Positions 1 to 8,643 of a stretch of DNA of 64,000 nucleotides are shown one piece after another. Made by a program: the position numbers and the translations under genes. Numbering within the stretch: position 1 is the first letter of the stretch; every line of letters starts with the position of its first letter. The notes beneath the pieces are model-generated. The model did no database searches. It was not told the DNA's origin and saw only the letters and a program-made list of their open reading frames with translations. The stretch is from Simiduia sp. 21SJ11W-1 (lineage in GTDB: Bacteria; Pseudomonadota; Gammaproteobacteria; Pseudomonadales; Cellvibrionaceae): positions 1,178,001 to 1,242,000 of the forward strand of contig NZ_CP090959.1 in assembly GCF_024138675.1 (NCBI RefSeq), written 5' to 3'.

Positions 1-477
1 TTTTTTAATGCATTCACAAGCATAACTGCAAGATGGCACTTCGCTGAGCACCATCGCTTTTTTGATTTGCTTGCTGACGTGGGAAGTTTGGTTGTTTTTT
101 CACTGGGCTTGGTGCTTTTACTGAAGCGTGAAGACGTGTTAAAAGCGATTGCACTGGTGGCTGTTATTTTTACCGGAATCCAATTTTGGATATGGCAAAG
201 CACACCAGAAAGGTCGCTGGCAACGCTAGAGCTGCCGTCCGGTGTGGTTGCTGCAATCGCTGTGAATAGAGAAGATTTTACCGTTGAAGGTGCTGTTGAT
301 CTGATTTTATATCGCCCCTATTGGGGGGTGTTTATCGAACCTGTGGCAACACTTGCCCGAGTGGACTATGTGTTTGAGTGCCGTTTGACACAGCCCAGGC
401 CAGGAGTAGTGCTGCTGGAGCTTGAATTGCTGGATCACCAACAAAAGCAGTTGTTGGTCAGCATCCCCGATTTGTAG
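1..477 (+). CDS. Hypothetical membrane protein, 5' end outside the window
   Basis: The reading frame is open from the first base to the stop at 475-477, so the true start is probably upstream of the window. The first candidate start inside is a TTG at 67 with no good ribosome binding site. The visible part has two closely spaced hydrophobic stretches (around VVFSLGLVLLL and IALVAVIFTGIQFWIW), followed by a soluble domain of about 85 residues ending in IPDL. I do not recognise the family. It is on the same strand as the regulator and cydAB that follow but separated from them by about 130 bp. Confidence 0.5.
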   Translation, partial: FFNAFTSITARWHFAEHHRFFDLLADVGSLVVFSLGLVLLLKREDVLKAIALVAVIFTGIQFWIWQSTPERSLATLELPSGVVAAIAVNREDFTVEGAVDLILYRPYWGVFIEPVATLARVDYVFECRLTQPRPGVVLLELELLDHQQKQLLVSIPDL

Positions 478-563
478 CACCCCCGGCCGATAGGCGGCCA
501 CCGCAAATCATTCCACGGTATTACCATTTAAAAGTTGCATACCTCTTGCGCTGCCCTTTATTA

Positions 564-601
564 CCTTCTAAACTTTCAGAAAATATTGAAAGTTTAGAAG
601 G
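564..601. promoter_or_regulatory. Perfect 15-bp inverted repeat, probable autoregulatory operator
   Basis: The left arm CCTTCTAAACTTTCA (564-578) and right arm TGAAAGTTTAGAAGG (587-601) are exact reverse complements separated by 8 nt. The right arm ends 7 nt before the ATG at 609 and contains the AGAAGG that would serve as Shine-Dalgarno. A bound repressor or a folded mRNA would therefore block initiation of the regulator gene. The symmetry fits binding by a GbsR/MarR-type dimer; that it is bound by the adjacent protein is an inference. Confidence 0.6.
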
Positions 602-608
602 CGATCCT

Positions 609-1142
609 ATGACCAAAGCCCAGCTTCACGATTGCGTACTGCATTTTGGCGAGATGGCCAGCCGTTGGGGGTTTAATCGGTCTGTGGGGCAGGTGCTGGC
701 GTTGGTGGTGTTCAGCGAGGCGCCCCTATGCGCGGATGACATCAGCGAAGCGCTGGGAATTTCGCGGGGCAATGTCAGCATGGCAGCCAAAGAGCTGCAA
801 AGTTGGCGGTTAATTCGCGTGGTACGCAGCCCAGGTGATCGCAAGGATTACTACGGCCCCAACGGCAGTTTGTGGGATATGGCGCAACAGGTGCTCAGTG
901 AGCGTCGCAAACGTGAGGTAGACCCAACCTTAAGCCTGTTGCGTGGGCAACTCATGCTGCAAGACGATCAAGCTCCCAGCTACGCAACCCAACGCATGCA
1001 GGAAATTCACGATTTACTCGAACTCTTTACCCGCTGGTTGGATGATGTGCAGCGCTTGAAGCCTGCGCAATTGCAGGCGCTGTTAAAGCTTGGTGCAGGC
1101 GTGGGCCGGGTGCTGGAGCTAAAAGACAAGGTGTTTCGCTAG
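609..1142 (+). CDS. GbsR/MarR-family transcriptional regulator
   Basis: A 177-residue winged-helix protein. Residues of the form ADDISEALGISRGNVSMAAKEL form the helix-turn-helix, followed by a wing with RSPGDRKDYY, as in GbsR-type MarR relatives. The ATG at 609 is chosen because it follows AGAAGG at a normal distance and the protein then begins MTKAQLHD, close to where this family normally starts; the open frame extends upstream to 546 through the inverted repeat, which is unlikely to be translated. It lies about 100 bp upstream of cydAB on the same strand, so it probably controls that bd oxidase operon and itself. The effector is unknown. Confidence 0.8.
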   Translation: MTKAQLHDCVLHFGEMASRWGFNRSVGQVLALVVFSEAPLCADDISEALGISRGNVSMAAKELQSWRLIRVVRSPGDRKDYYGPNGSLWDMAQQVLSERRKREVDPTLSLLRGQLMLQDDQAPSYATQRMQEIHDLLELFTRWLDDVQRLKPAQLQALLKLGAGVGRVLELKDKVFR

Positions 1143-1243
1143 CTTGTGGTTCACAAGAGAATAATGTCGCTTCATAAAATTGGTGCAGTCATTTGTGCGC
1201 CGGCGGCCGGTTAGGCCTGCATCTCTACCTAACTGGAGGCACC

Positions 1244-2620
1244 GTGGAATCCGAACTGCTCAATACGCTTACCTTATCGCGCATACAGTTTGCGCTGAAT
1301 ATCAGCTTTCATATTCTTTTTCCCGCCATCACCATTGCCCTTGCCTGGTTGTTGTTTTATTTCAAATTACGCTACCAGCTGAGTGGCCACCCGGTGTGGA
1401 TGCGCATTTACCGGTTTTGGGTAAAGTTGTTTGCACTGACCTTCGCCTTGGGCGTAGTCACGGGCATTACCATGAGCTTCCAGTTTGGTACCAACTGGCC
1501 TGGCTTTATGGAAACCGTGGGCAATATTGCCGGGCCGCTGTTGGGCTATGAAGTGCTCACGGCTTTTTTTCTGGAAGCCACCTTTCTTGGCATTATGCTC
1601 TTCGGTATTCATCGAGTGCCGACATGGCTGCATACTTTGGCCACTTTATTGGTAGCCGTGGGTACAAGCCTGTCAGCGTTTTGGATAATTGCGCTCAACT
1701 CCTGGATGCAAACGCCTGCAGGCTATGCAATGGAACAGGGAGTGGCTGTGCCCCTTGATTGGTGGGAAATTATTTTTAACCCCTCAATGCCCTATCGGCT
1801 CACGCATGTGTTGCTGGCATCAGGCTTAACCGCATGTTTCTTTGTGGCGGGAGTTTCAGCCTATCGGCTGCGCCACGGTGATGTTAAACAGGCGCCCCGC
1901 AAAGCCCTGCGCGTGGCATTGGTTGCCGCGGCGTTGCTTGCGCCGTTGCAAATGTTTGTAGGTGATTTACATGGCTTGAATACCCTCGCACATCAGCCGC
2001 AAAAAATTGCTGCCATGGAAGGTATTTGGCATACGGAAAAAGGCGCACCGCTGTTGTTATTTGCCTGGCCGGATGAAGCCACACAAACCAATCACTTAAG
2101 CTTGGGGGTGCCAAAGCTTGCGAGCCTCATTCTTACGCATAACCCGAACGGTGAATTGAAGGGGCTCAGTAGCTTTAGCGAGCGCCCGCCGGTAAAGCCT
2201 GTATTTTTTGGCTTTCGCATTATGGTTGCAGTGGGTGTGCTAATGCTGTTGGTGGCTTGGGCGGGCGTATGGTTCGGGCGGGGGGCGCGCACTTTACCTG
2301 GTTGGCTTACGGGCAGCCTGGTGGCGATGACATTCTCAGGTTGGGTGGCCACCTTGGCGGGTTGGTACGTTACCGAAATTGGCCGCCAGCCGTGGCTTGT
2401 AAGCGGTGTGTTAAAAACCGCAGATGCTGTAACAACGATTGCGCCTGCCAATGTGAGCCTTTCACTTAGCGTGTATGGGCTGGTGTATGCAGGGCTATTG
2501 GTTGCCTATGTGCACACGGTATTTTACATGGCACGTAAAGCGGTGGCCGTTGAAGAATATGAAACTGATGATACAGCAACGCCTGTGCAAATTACGCGGG
2601 CAGAAGGAGTGAGCGCATGA
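1244..2620 (+). CDS. cydA: Cytochrome bd-type quinol oxidase subunit I (short Q-loop, CIO-like)
   Basis: Subunit I of the membrane-bound bd oxidase, which oxidises quinol and reduces oxygen to water. The N-terminus NTLTLSRIQFALNISFHILF carries the expected haem-ligand His in the first helix, and multiple membrane segments follow. The loop after LNTLAHQPQKIAAMEG carries the quinol-site Gln/Lys/Glu pattern and is short, as in cyanide-insensitive oxidases rather than E. coli CydA. At 458 residues it is also shorter than the E. coli protein (about 520). The GTG start at 1244 follows GGAGG (1235-1239) and places MESELLNTL at the normal N-terminus. The stop overlaps cydB by 4 nt. Confidence 0.92.
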   Translation: MESELLNTLTLSRIQFALNISFHILFPAITIALAWLLFYFKLRYQLSGHPVWMRIYRFWVKLFALTFALGVVTGITMSFQFGTNWPGFMETVGNIAGPLLGYEVLTAFFLEATFLGIMLFGIHRVPTWLHTLATLLVAVGTSLSAFWIIALNSWMQTPAGYAMEQGVAVPLDWWEIIFNPSMPYRLTHVLLASGLTACFFVAGVSAYRLRHGDVKQAPRKALRVALVAAALLAPLQMFVGDLHGLNTLAHQPQKIAAMEGIWHTEKGAPLLLFAWPDEATQTNHLSLGVPKLASLILTHNPNGELKGLSSFSERPPVKPVFFGFRIMVAVGVLMLLVAWAGVWFGRGARTLPGWLTGSLVAMTFSGWVATLAGWYVTEIGRQPWLVSGVLKTADAVTTIAPANVSLSLSVYGLVYAGLLVAYVHTVFYMARKAVAVEEYETDDTATPVQITRAEGVSA

Positions 2621-3621
2621 TTATGGATATCTCAACACTGGCGCTGGTATTTTGGGGGCTCTTGGGTGTGGCGGTATTTATGTATGCACTGCTCGATGGT
2701 TACGATTTGGGCGTAGGTATGTTGCTCTCTGGCACAGAGGCTGAGCGCGATCGTATGGTGGCCTCCATTGGCCCATTTTGGGATGCCAATGAAACTTGGC
2801 TGGTGTTGGCCGTGGGTATTTTACTTATTGCGTTTCCCAGCGCGCACAGCGTGATTTTGCGCGAGCTGTATTTGCCGGCCTTGGCGTTATTGGTGGGGCT
2901 GATACTGCGCGGCGTGTCCTTTGATTTTCGGGCTAAAGCCATCTCGCCGTTACGCCCTTTGTGGGATCACTGTTTTCGCATTGGCTCGGCCCTGGCGGCC
3001 CTGGCCCAAGGCTATATGCTTGGCCGCTTTGTGGCCGGATTTGAAAGTGGCTTGTTAGCGCAAGCTTTTGCTATGTTAAGCGCATTGTGTGTGGCTGCTG
3101 CGTATCTTTACATTGGCAGTGCCTGGTTAATTATGAAAACTGAAGGCGCCATTTTACAACGGGCTTTGCGCTGGTTGCGGCTTTCGGGCGCGCTAACATT
3201 GCTGGGGCTGGTATTTATTAGCGCATTTAATTTGGTGGTGCGCCCAGAGGTGGCTGAGCGTTGGCTGGAGGGCTATGCCATGGTGCTGCTTGTTTTGCTG
3301 CCCTTGCTGGGTATGGGGTGCCTTTGGTTTGTTGAATCAGCGTTGGCAGTTCTGCAGATTACACCTGAGTGCCACAAGAGTTCACGCAAGCCGTTTATTG
3401 GTGTGGTGGGGCTTTTTTTGCTGGCGTTTATTGCCCTGGGCTACAGCTATTTTCCATATGTTATTCCAGGGAAAATGCTGGCTGTTGATGCCGCAAGCCA
3501 TGGGGCATCTCTGCAATTTATCTTGTGGGGCGTGGTGATCGTGCTCCCCATGATTATCGTCTACACGGTGTTTTCCTATCGTGTGTTTTGGGGCAAGAGC
3601 GAGGACTTACGTTACTATTAA
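2617..3621 (+). CDS. cydB: Cytochrome bd-type quinol oxidase subunit II
   Basis: Subunit II of the bd oxidase, 334 residues with about eight or nine membrane helices. The family signature YALLDGYDLGVGMLL lies near the N-terminus and FWDANETWLV follows in the first loop. Its ATG overlaps the cydA stop (ATGA), indicating translational coupling; a second in-frame ATG two codons later (2623) is an alternative. No cydX-like small subunit could be seen in the 56 bp to the convergent next gene, which is usual for CIO-type operons. Confidence 0.92.
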   Translation: MIMDISTLALVFWGLLGVAVFMYALLDGYDLGVGMLLSGTEAERDRMVASIGPFWDANETWLVLAVGILLIAFPSAHSVILRELYLPALALLVGLILRGVSFDFRAKAISPLRPLWDHCFRIGSALAALAQGYMLGRFVAGFESGLLAQAFAMLSALCVAAAYLYIGSAWLIMKTEGAILQRALRWLRLSGALTLLGLVFISAFNLVVRPEVAERWLEGYAMVLLVLLPLLGMGCLWFVESALAVLQITPECHKSSRKPFIGVVGLFLLAFIALGYSYFPYVIPGKMLAVDAASHGASLQFILWGVVIVLPMIIVYTVFSYRVFWGKSEDLRYY

Positions 3622-3677
3622 CTCGGCTGCCTGTGTGGCAGAGCCAAACCTCTAGCATGGCCTACTGCCACTCTTCC

Positions 3678-4814
3678 CTAGTTGTTAAATGCCGCTGCAC
3701 TAGGCCGAGCGAGAAAGGATCGCGCTAGATCAACCAGTTGCTGCACCGTAAAGGTTGCGGCCAAAGTGCACACCATGGCCAAAAGTGTTTGGGTGCTGTT
3801 GAGTGTTTTATAACCCACCAGCGCCATGCCCCAGCAAATAAGCGTCCATTGAATGATGTAAAGGCTCGTAACCCGGCGGCTGCAATAGCTCAACAAGCGG
3901 GTAAAGGTTGTGGGTTTATTTAGCAGCGTGTGAATGGCCCACAGCAATAGCAAATTGATGCCCAACAAGTAAAACACGCCGCCCGGCCCCAGGTGGAAGA
4001 AATCGCCAAAGTGGTAGCTAAAGTTTGTGTAGCACAGTGCGCCGCCAATAATTAGCAGTGGCACAGCAACCCATGGCAGGCGCGCAAGTATGTTGGCGTC
4101 TTGGCCTCGTTCACTTATGAGCCTGCCTAAAAACATGCCAAACAATATGAAACTCATCCAGGGGAATGCTGGAAAATACACCTGCCAGCTATCGGAAAAC
4201 AGCAACCGCAACAGGTAGTCCAGGCCTGTAATACCCAGTTGCATACCTGCAAAAACTTTTGCACATGCAGCCATCATTAAACCCAGCATCACGATGTATC
4301 GCTTCTTTGTGAGCAGCGGCTGGGCCAGTGCCAATAGCAATAAGGCAACGCCCGCCAACTGCAAGATATCACCGGTAAAAAGCAGGTACTGGTATTGCGT
4401 AAAGGTGAGTGGTGCCTGCCAGCCGTAGGCCTGAATAAATGCATGTGGCATAACACCCATGGCAATGGGCAGTACAAATTTCAGGCTGTTGAGCATAAAG
4501 CCCAGTGCAAGTATGAATAGCCCGCGCAGGGCGCGGTAGCTGGCCGACTGGTTGCGCGCGAGCACAAGTGATACGCCCATGCAAATCAAAAATGCAGCGC
4601 TGCCCTTGCCGATGATGTGCACCAATGTGCCTAGCCACGATCGGGTTTGGGTGCTGTGATCTGCATACATCCAAAGTGTGTGCACCAGCACCATGAGTAA
4701 AACCGCCAGGCCCCGGCCGGAATCTATGGCGTGAATGCGCGCGGGCGTGTGCGTTTGCATTGAGGTTGGCTTGGGCGTGAATATTGATTTTGTAACAGGT
4801 GCAGTCGGTGTCAT
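3678..4814 (-). CDS. HGSNAT/DUF1624-like membrane acyltransferase in the siderophore operon
   Basis: About 378 residues with roughly ten hydrophobic helices. The opening RIHAIDSGRGLAVLLMVLVHT, with an Asp before the first helix and a His at its end, resembles the heparan-alpha-glucosaminide N-acetyltransferase-like (DUF1624/YeiB-related) family. In that family a membrane protein transfers acetyl groups across the membrane. It is the last gene of the minus-strand siderophore operon, 86 bp after the FhuF-like gene. A role in acylating the siderophore or a precursor is only an inference. The start at 4814 is preferred over 4823 because GAAGGG abuts the upstream ATG directly but is 9 nt from the second. 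Confidence 0.65.
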   Translation of the reverse strand: MTPTAPVTKSIFTPKPTSMQTHTPARIHAIDSGRGLAVLLMVLVHTLWMYADHSTQTRSWLGTLVHIIGKGSAAFLICMGVSLVLARNQSASYRALRGLFILALGFMLNSLKFVLPIAMGVMPHAFIQAYGWQAPLTFTQYQYLLFTGDILQLAGVALLLLALAQPLLTKKRYIVMLGLMMAACAKVFAGMQLGITGLDYLLRLLFSDSWQVYFPAFPWMSFILFGMFLGRLISERGQDANILARLPWVAVPLLIIGGALCYTNFSYHFGDFFHLGPGGVFYLLGINLLLLWAIHTLLNKPTTFTRLLSYCSRRVTSLYIIQWTLICWGMALVGYKTLNSTQTLLAMVCTLAATFTVQQLVDLARSFLARPSAAAFNN

Positions 4815-4900
4815 TAAAGGCATCCCTTCGGCGGTATAAACGTTAGGTGACTGGGCATCAAAAGCCTCAGCCGTGGATCAGTGCGATGTAGGCAAGGGCT

Positions 4901-5935
4901 TTATGCCTTTACAGCGGCATAATCATTTTGTTTAACCCTTTCACTAATGCCCTTGGCCTTTGCAGCAGTTTGATCAAGCGGGCAGCTGGCGCAGGCGTTG
5001 ACGCTTACCAGAAAATCTTTGCAGCAGGCGCGACGCGTTAATGTACCGGTGAGTAATGGTTTATTTGAGGGCTGCGACCTATGCAGATTTTGTGAAAAAT
5101 CTGAGCTGGAATCTGGCGCTTGCCAGTAGCTTAAGGGGTTGCCCTTGCGATCAATTAGCCCCGCGCCCAGGCACCAACGGCGGCCGGTTTGGGCTAGCCA
5201 ATAGTCGCCAAGCCCCTTGGCCTCGGCGAAGGCCTTCAGGCCAAATATAATGGTGTCGGCAACAAGGCCTCGGCTATTGGGTTGGCTAATTTTTGGAAAA
5301 TTTTGGATCATTATTTCAGGCTTTAAATCTGGCTTAGGGCACGAGGCGTAAGGCCTGATAGTTCTGGCCAGTACTGACTCTGGGTACCCTGCTTGATGAT
5401 GTTGTGCTTGTTGGTAGTTGTTAAATGCTTGCAGTAACTGCTCAATAAATGGCGCGAAGGACGCGGCAGTAAGCGCCAGTGCGCTGCAATTTGGCCCCAT
5501 TGAAACTTTGCTCTTTATCGCAGGTGTAGCGCTGCTGGGCGCGCTTGCCAGTATGCAAAGGCGACCGTCCGCCGCGCGTGTTATCGTCAAGTGGCTAATG
5601 GGCAGTGCACGGCCCAGCCCGTGCACTGCCGCAATGCAAAGGTACACGGGCTGCCAGATCATTTGCCGCCAAACAGCGGTAGGCCAGTAGTCGGGTCGCG
5701 TGTTTGGGGCGTGTGTTTTTACTTGCGCAAACATTGCATCCAGCAGGCAAGCCACTTGCGCTTGCCTACCTTCAACAACATGGCTCAGGCTCAGCTGTTG
5801 TGTTGATGGTGCCGGGTTTGCCATCAATTGCAGGCTGCTGTGCATGGCCTGTGCAACACGGTTTAGCTGGCTGTGCCAATACACCTGTGTGGGGCTTGCG
5901 TGCTTGTGCAAATGGCAGCTTTGATGCTGGTTCAT
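4901..5935 (-). CDS. Siderophore ferric reductase, FhuF-like (2Fe-2S)
   Basis: 344 residues. The C-terminus has the FhuF-type cluster-binding arrangement RRACC-x9-C-x2-C, expected to hold a [2Fe-2S] centre used to reduce ferric hydroxamate in the cytoplasm and release iron. The central region LGDYWLAQTGRRWCLGAGLID also resembles FhuF-like proteins. The gene begins 6 bp after the stop of the synthetase gene, indicating one transcript and probable translational coupling. It matches the predicted hydroxamate product of the cluster. The N-terminal 150 residues are poorly recognisable. Confidence 0.75.
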   Translation of the reverse strand: MNQHQSCHLHKHASPTQVYWHSQLNRVAQAMHSSLQLMANPAPSTQQLSLSHVVEGRQAQVACLLDAMFAQVKTHAPNTRPDYWPTAVWRQMIWQPVYLCIAAVHGLGRALPISHLTITRAADGRLCILASAPSSATPAIKSKVSMGPNCSALALTAASFAPFIEQLLQAFNNYQQAQHHQAGYPESVLARTIRPYASCPKPDLKPEIMIQNFPKISQPNSRGLVADTIIFGLKAFAEAKGLGDYWLAQTGRRWCLGAGLIDRKGNPLSYWQAPDSSSDFSQNLHRSQPSNKPLLTGTLTRRACCKDFLVSVNACASCPLDQTAAKAKGISERVKQNDYAAVKA

Positions 5936-5941
5936 GGGCGG

Positions 5942-8605
5942 TCAGGCCGGAACTTTCGCACTGGCTTTCTTCGCGAAATGGTTCGACGCTACGCTTCTGG
6001 CATCTCTTTCGTTACTAGGTTGCCTGCGAAATGCACTCAAAGGATTGGCCAGGCGTCCGTGCAGCGTGAGGCTTTCGGCCGGGTTTTCCAGGTTCACCAT
6101 TTGCAAGTTGTTTTTCAGTTGCAGCCGGTTCAAACACGACAGTGAAAAATCCTTGGCAAACATATCATAGCGTTCAAAGCGCGGTGCCAGTGCCGGGTGA
6201 TCGTCTTGGTATTGGTATGCGCAATCAGCTACCAGTTGCCAGAAGTCCCCGTGGGTGAGTTCGGTATGCTCGTCTACTGTGGCGGCCAAGAACCGGAAAT
6301 AGCAATCGAACACGTCGGTAAAGATAGCCAGCAGTTCCATCTCTTCTGGCAGGTCGATGGCAATGCGCGCTACGGCCTCCGGTAAATTCATGTGGCTGTT
6401 TTGCAGGCAAATTTCTTCGCCAATATCTTTCATAAACACGCCCACAGGCCTGTGATTTTCCAATACCAGAATGAGGTTTTCGCCGTGTGGCATGAACACC
6501 AGTTTGTATTGGTAAAAGCAGTGTAAAAGCGGCGTGAGGTAGACGCGCAGGTAGTCGGCAAGCCAGGCGTGGGTGCTAAAGCCCGAGGCTTTAATGAGTG
6601 CAGGCAGCAAGGCTTGATTGTGCTCATCCACGTGCAACAGGGCCGCCATGGTCATCAGGCGCTGGTTTGGTGCAAGCCGCGTGGTGGGGTTTTCCCGCCA
6701 GAGGGCTGCCAGCATGCGGCGGTAGGGGTTGTCGCCCACCAACGCACGATCGTAATAGGGCAGCTCATAGCCCACAGAGGCCACTTCGCGCAGTATGTCG
6801 AAGCCGAGTGATTGCAGGTAGTGATCGGCATCTACCAGCTCGCGCAGCCACTGATTAATGGCCGGGGTGGCGCGCATGTAGTAGGCAGATAAGCCGCGCA
6901 TAAAGCCCATGTTCAGTATCGAAAGTGCCGTTTTTACATAGCGTTTATGTGGCTGGCTGGCATTGAAAAAGGTGCGTATGGATTGCTGGGCGAAGTAGGC
7001 ATCGTCACCGTAACCCAGCATGATTAAATTACCGTTGGCAAGTTCCGGCGCGTAGACGCTGGCAAGTTTGTTAAACCACTGCCAGGGGTGTACGGGCATA
7101 AGCCAATAGTCATCGGGGTTGAGGTTTTTTGCGCGCAGCTGGTTGTTGAATTGTTCACGGGTGCTGAGATCCAGTTCCTGCTCAAAAAGTGTGGTGGCAT
7201 CTAAATCTGGTGTGCAGGCGAAGTGCGTGCGCGATTTGTGCGCTGCCAGCCACAGCAATGTAATGGGGGCGCCCGCTTCCGGTGCGAAGGCGCGGTAGTC
7301 TGCGGCATCGAAACCGATACGGCCATTGTTGGCAATAAAGCAGGGGTGGCCCTCGGTCATGGCAGACTCGATGGTTTGAAAATCTGCGAGCGCCAGATCA
7401 TTTGCGTTCATATGGGGCCTGTGCAGTTTGTAGGCGGCGCTGCACAGGGTGCTGGTAATTTCTTCGAGATAAATGGGAAAGCGTTCTTTGGCAATGTTCA
7501 GATAGCCGCGAATCTCCAGAATAAAGGCAACTGCATCCAGCGGCTGGGGTTCATCGTCAATAAAACGGCTGATAGAGGCAGCCTCAATGTGCCAGTGATC
7601 CAGTGATAAGCGTCGCGCTTGAAAGCGGTATTGCACCCTGGGTTGTGTATTTGTTGCATCAAGTGGTGCGCTCTTTGGGTGAGCGCTTGTTGAGGTGTTA
7701 CCCGCTGAACTATTAATTTGCGAGGGCGTAAGCTGGTACCAGTGTAGATGTTCAGGGTGGATTTCTTCTTCGCTGGCGGCTTTTGTGTTGTTAGCAGATA
7801 TAGGTTCAGGCTTAAGTATGCGTTCGTGTGAAAGCTCCGACAGCGCCTTGCGGATAAGATTGCGGTTTACCACAGCCCAGATTTCCGGCGTCAATGATTC
7901 GGCTGCAAGCGCTGGCGTGCCCACCAAGGCCTGCGGCCCATGGGCAGGCGTTGCAGCCTTGTGCGCCAACACCTCGGGTGCTGCAATGCGCTCGGCTACC
8001 GTGAGTGAGGCTGCAAACTGTGCGCGGGTGCAGTGGGCGAGGTAGGCGGTTTTCTCGCCCAGTTGAATGCGCTGGCTGTGGAAAAACCCCACGCGTTTGT
8101 TGAGCGCGTGTATTTTTTCATTGCGAACATCCGGTTCTACCACCACGCGCTGGATGGCGGCATCGGAAAACAAAAATTCCATCACGCTTTGCATTGCCGC
8201 CAGAGAAAACCCGTGTTCAGGTGTGCTGGCCGGTGCCAGTAGCAGGTGCATGCCGATGTCGGAGGCTTCGGGTGTGTAGCAATCGGCAATCGGATCTTGT
8301 TCAACGCGGTAGCGCTCCATCAAAAATCGCGTGGTGCCATACTTGCAGTTTTCGTCGCAGCCTAAAAACACGGCGCGGCCAGGTTCTGCCAACATAGCCT
8401 GATAACTGGCCTGCACCTGAGCCTCAGAAAAGTGCTGCATGCCCCAGTAGCTGGCATAGGGTTGGCTTACCCAGCTGTGAATCAGTTTACTGTCGGATTC
8501 GGGATTAAGCGGGCGAAAACTGAAGCGACGGTGCTGATTGCTGCCGCCCTTGTTTGTGCGGGGCTGGCGGGCATTATTTTGGTTTGGCAAAGGTATAGGA
8601 TTCAT
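5942..8605 (-). CDS. Fused GNAT acyltransferase - NIS (IucA/IucC) siderophore synthetase, DfoC/BibC-like
   Basis: An 887-residue two-enzyme fusion. Residues about 28-190 form an IucB/AlcB-type GNAT domain (FRPLNPESD, SYWGMQHFSEAQV, EPDVRNEKIHALNKRVGF) that would acylate an N-hydroxydiamine. A 120-residue low-complexity linker follows. Residues about 325-850 are an NIS synthetase with the ATP/substrate motifs GHPCFIANNGRIGFD (419-433), MPVHPWQW (503-510), KTALSILNMGFMRGLS (558-573) and HGENLILVLENHRPVGVFMKDIGE. The same domain order occurs in DfoC of desferrioxamine and BibC-like enzymes of bisucaberin synthesis, so the expected product is a macrocyclic or linear dihydroxamate or trihydroxamate. 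The start follows AGGAGG at good spacing; the gene sits 38 bp after the MFS gene. Confidence 0.9.
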   Translation of the reverse strand: MNPIPLPNQNNARQPRTNKGGSNQHRRFSFRPLNPESDSKLIHSWVSQPYASYWGMQHFSEAQVQASYQAMLAEPGRAVFLGCDENCKYGTTRFLMERYRVEQDPIADCYTPEASDIGMHLLLAPASTPEHGFSLAAMQSVMEFLFSDAAIQRVVVEPDVRNEKIHALNKRVGFFHSQRIQLGEKTAYLAHCTRAQFAASLTVAERIAAPEVLAHKAATPAHGPQALVGTPALAAESLTPEIWAVVNRNLIRKALSELSHERILKPEPISANNTKAASEEEIHPEHLHWYQLTPSQINSSAGNTSTSAHPKSAPLDATNTQPRVQYRFQARRLSLDHWHIEAASISRFIDDEPQPLDAVAFILEIRGYLNIAKERFPIYLEEITSTLCSAAYKLHRPHMNANDLALADFQTIESAMTEGHPCFIANNGRIGFDAADYRAFAPEAGAPITLLWLAAHKSRTHFACTPDLDATTLFEQELDLSTREQFNNQLRAKNLNPDDYWLMPVHPWQWFNKLASVYAPELANGNLIMLGYGDDAYFAQQSIRTFFNASQPHKRYVKTALSILNMGFMRGLSAYYMRATPAINQWLRELVDADHYLQSLGFDILREVASVGYELPYYDRALVGDNPYRRMLAALWRENPTTRLAPNQRLMTMAALLHVDEHNQALLPALIKASGFSTHAWLADYLRVYLTPLLHCFYQYKLVFMPHGENLILVLENHRPVGVFMKDIGEEICLQNSHMNLPEAVARIAIDLPEEMELLAIFTDVFDCYFRFLAATVDEHTELTHGDFWQLVADCAYQYQDDHPALAPRFERYDMFAKDFSLSCLNRLQLKNNLQMVNLENPAESLTLHGRLANPLSAFRRQPSNERDARSVASNHFAKKASAKVPA

Positions 8606-8643
8606 ATCGGCCTCCTGCTTGGATTATTCGGGTTCGTTCGCGG

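Noticed and set aside
1143-1157. CTTGTG-GTT-CACAAG repeat upstream of cydA as a CRP or FNR site
   Set aside because: It has 6-bp arms with a 3-nt centre and does not match TTGAT-N4-ATCAA or TGTGA-N6-TCACA.
3622-3677. A cydX-like small subunit gene after cydB
   Set aside because: No open frame with a hydrophobic helix fits in the 56 bp before the convergent gene.
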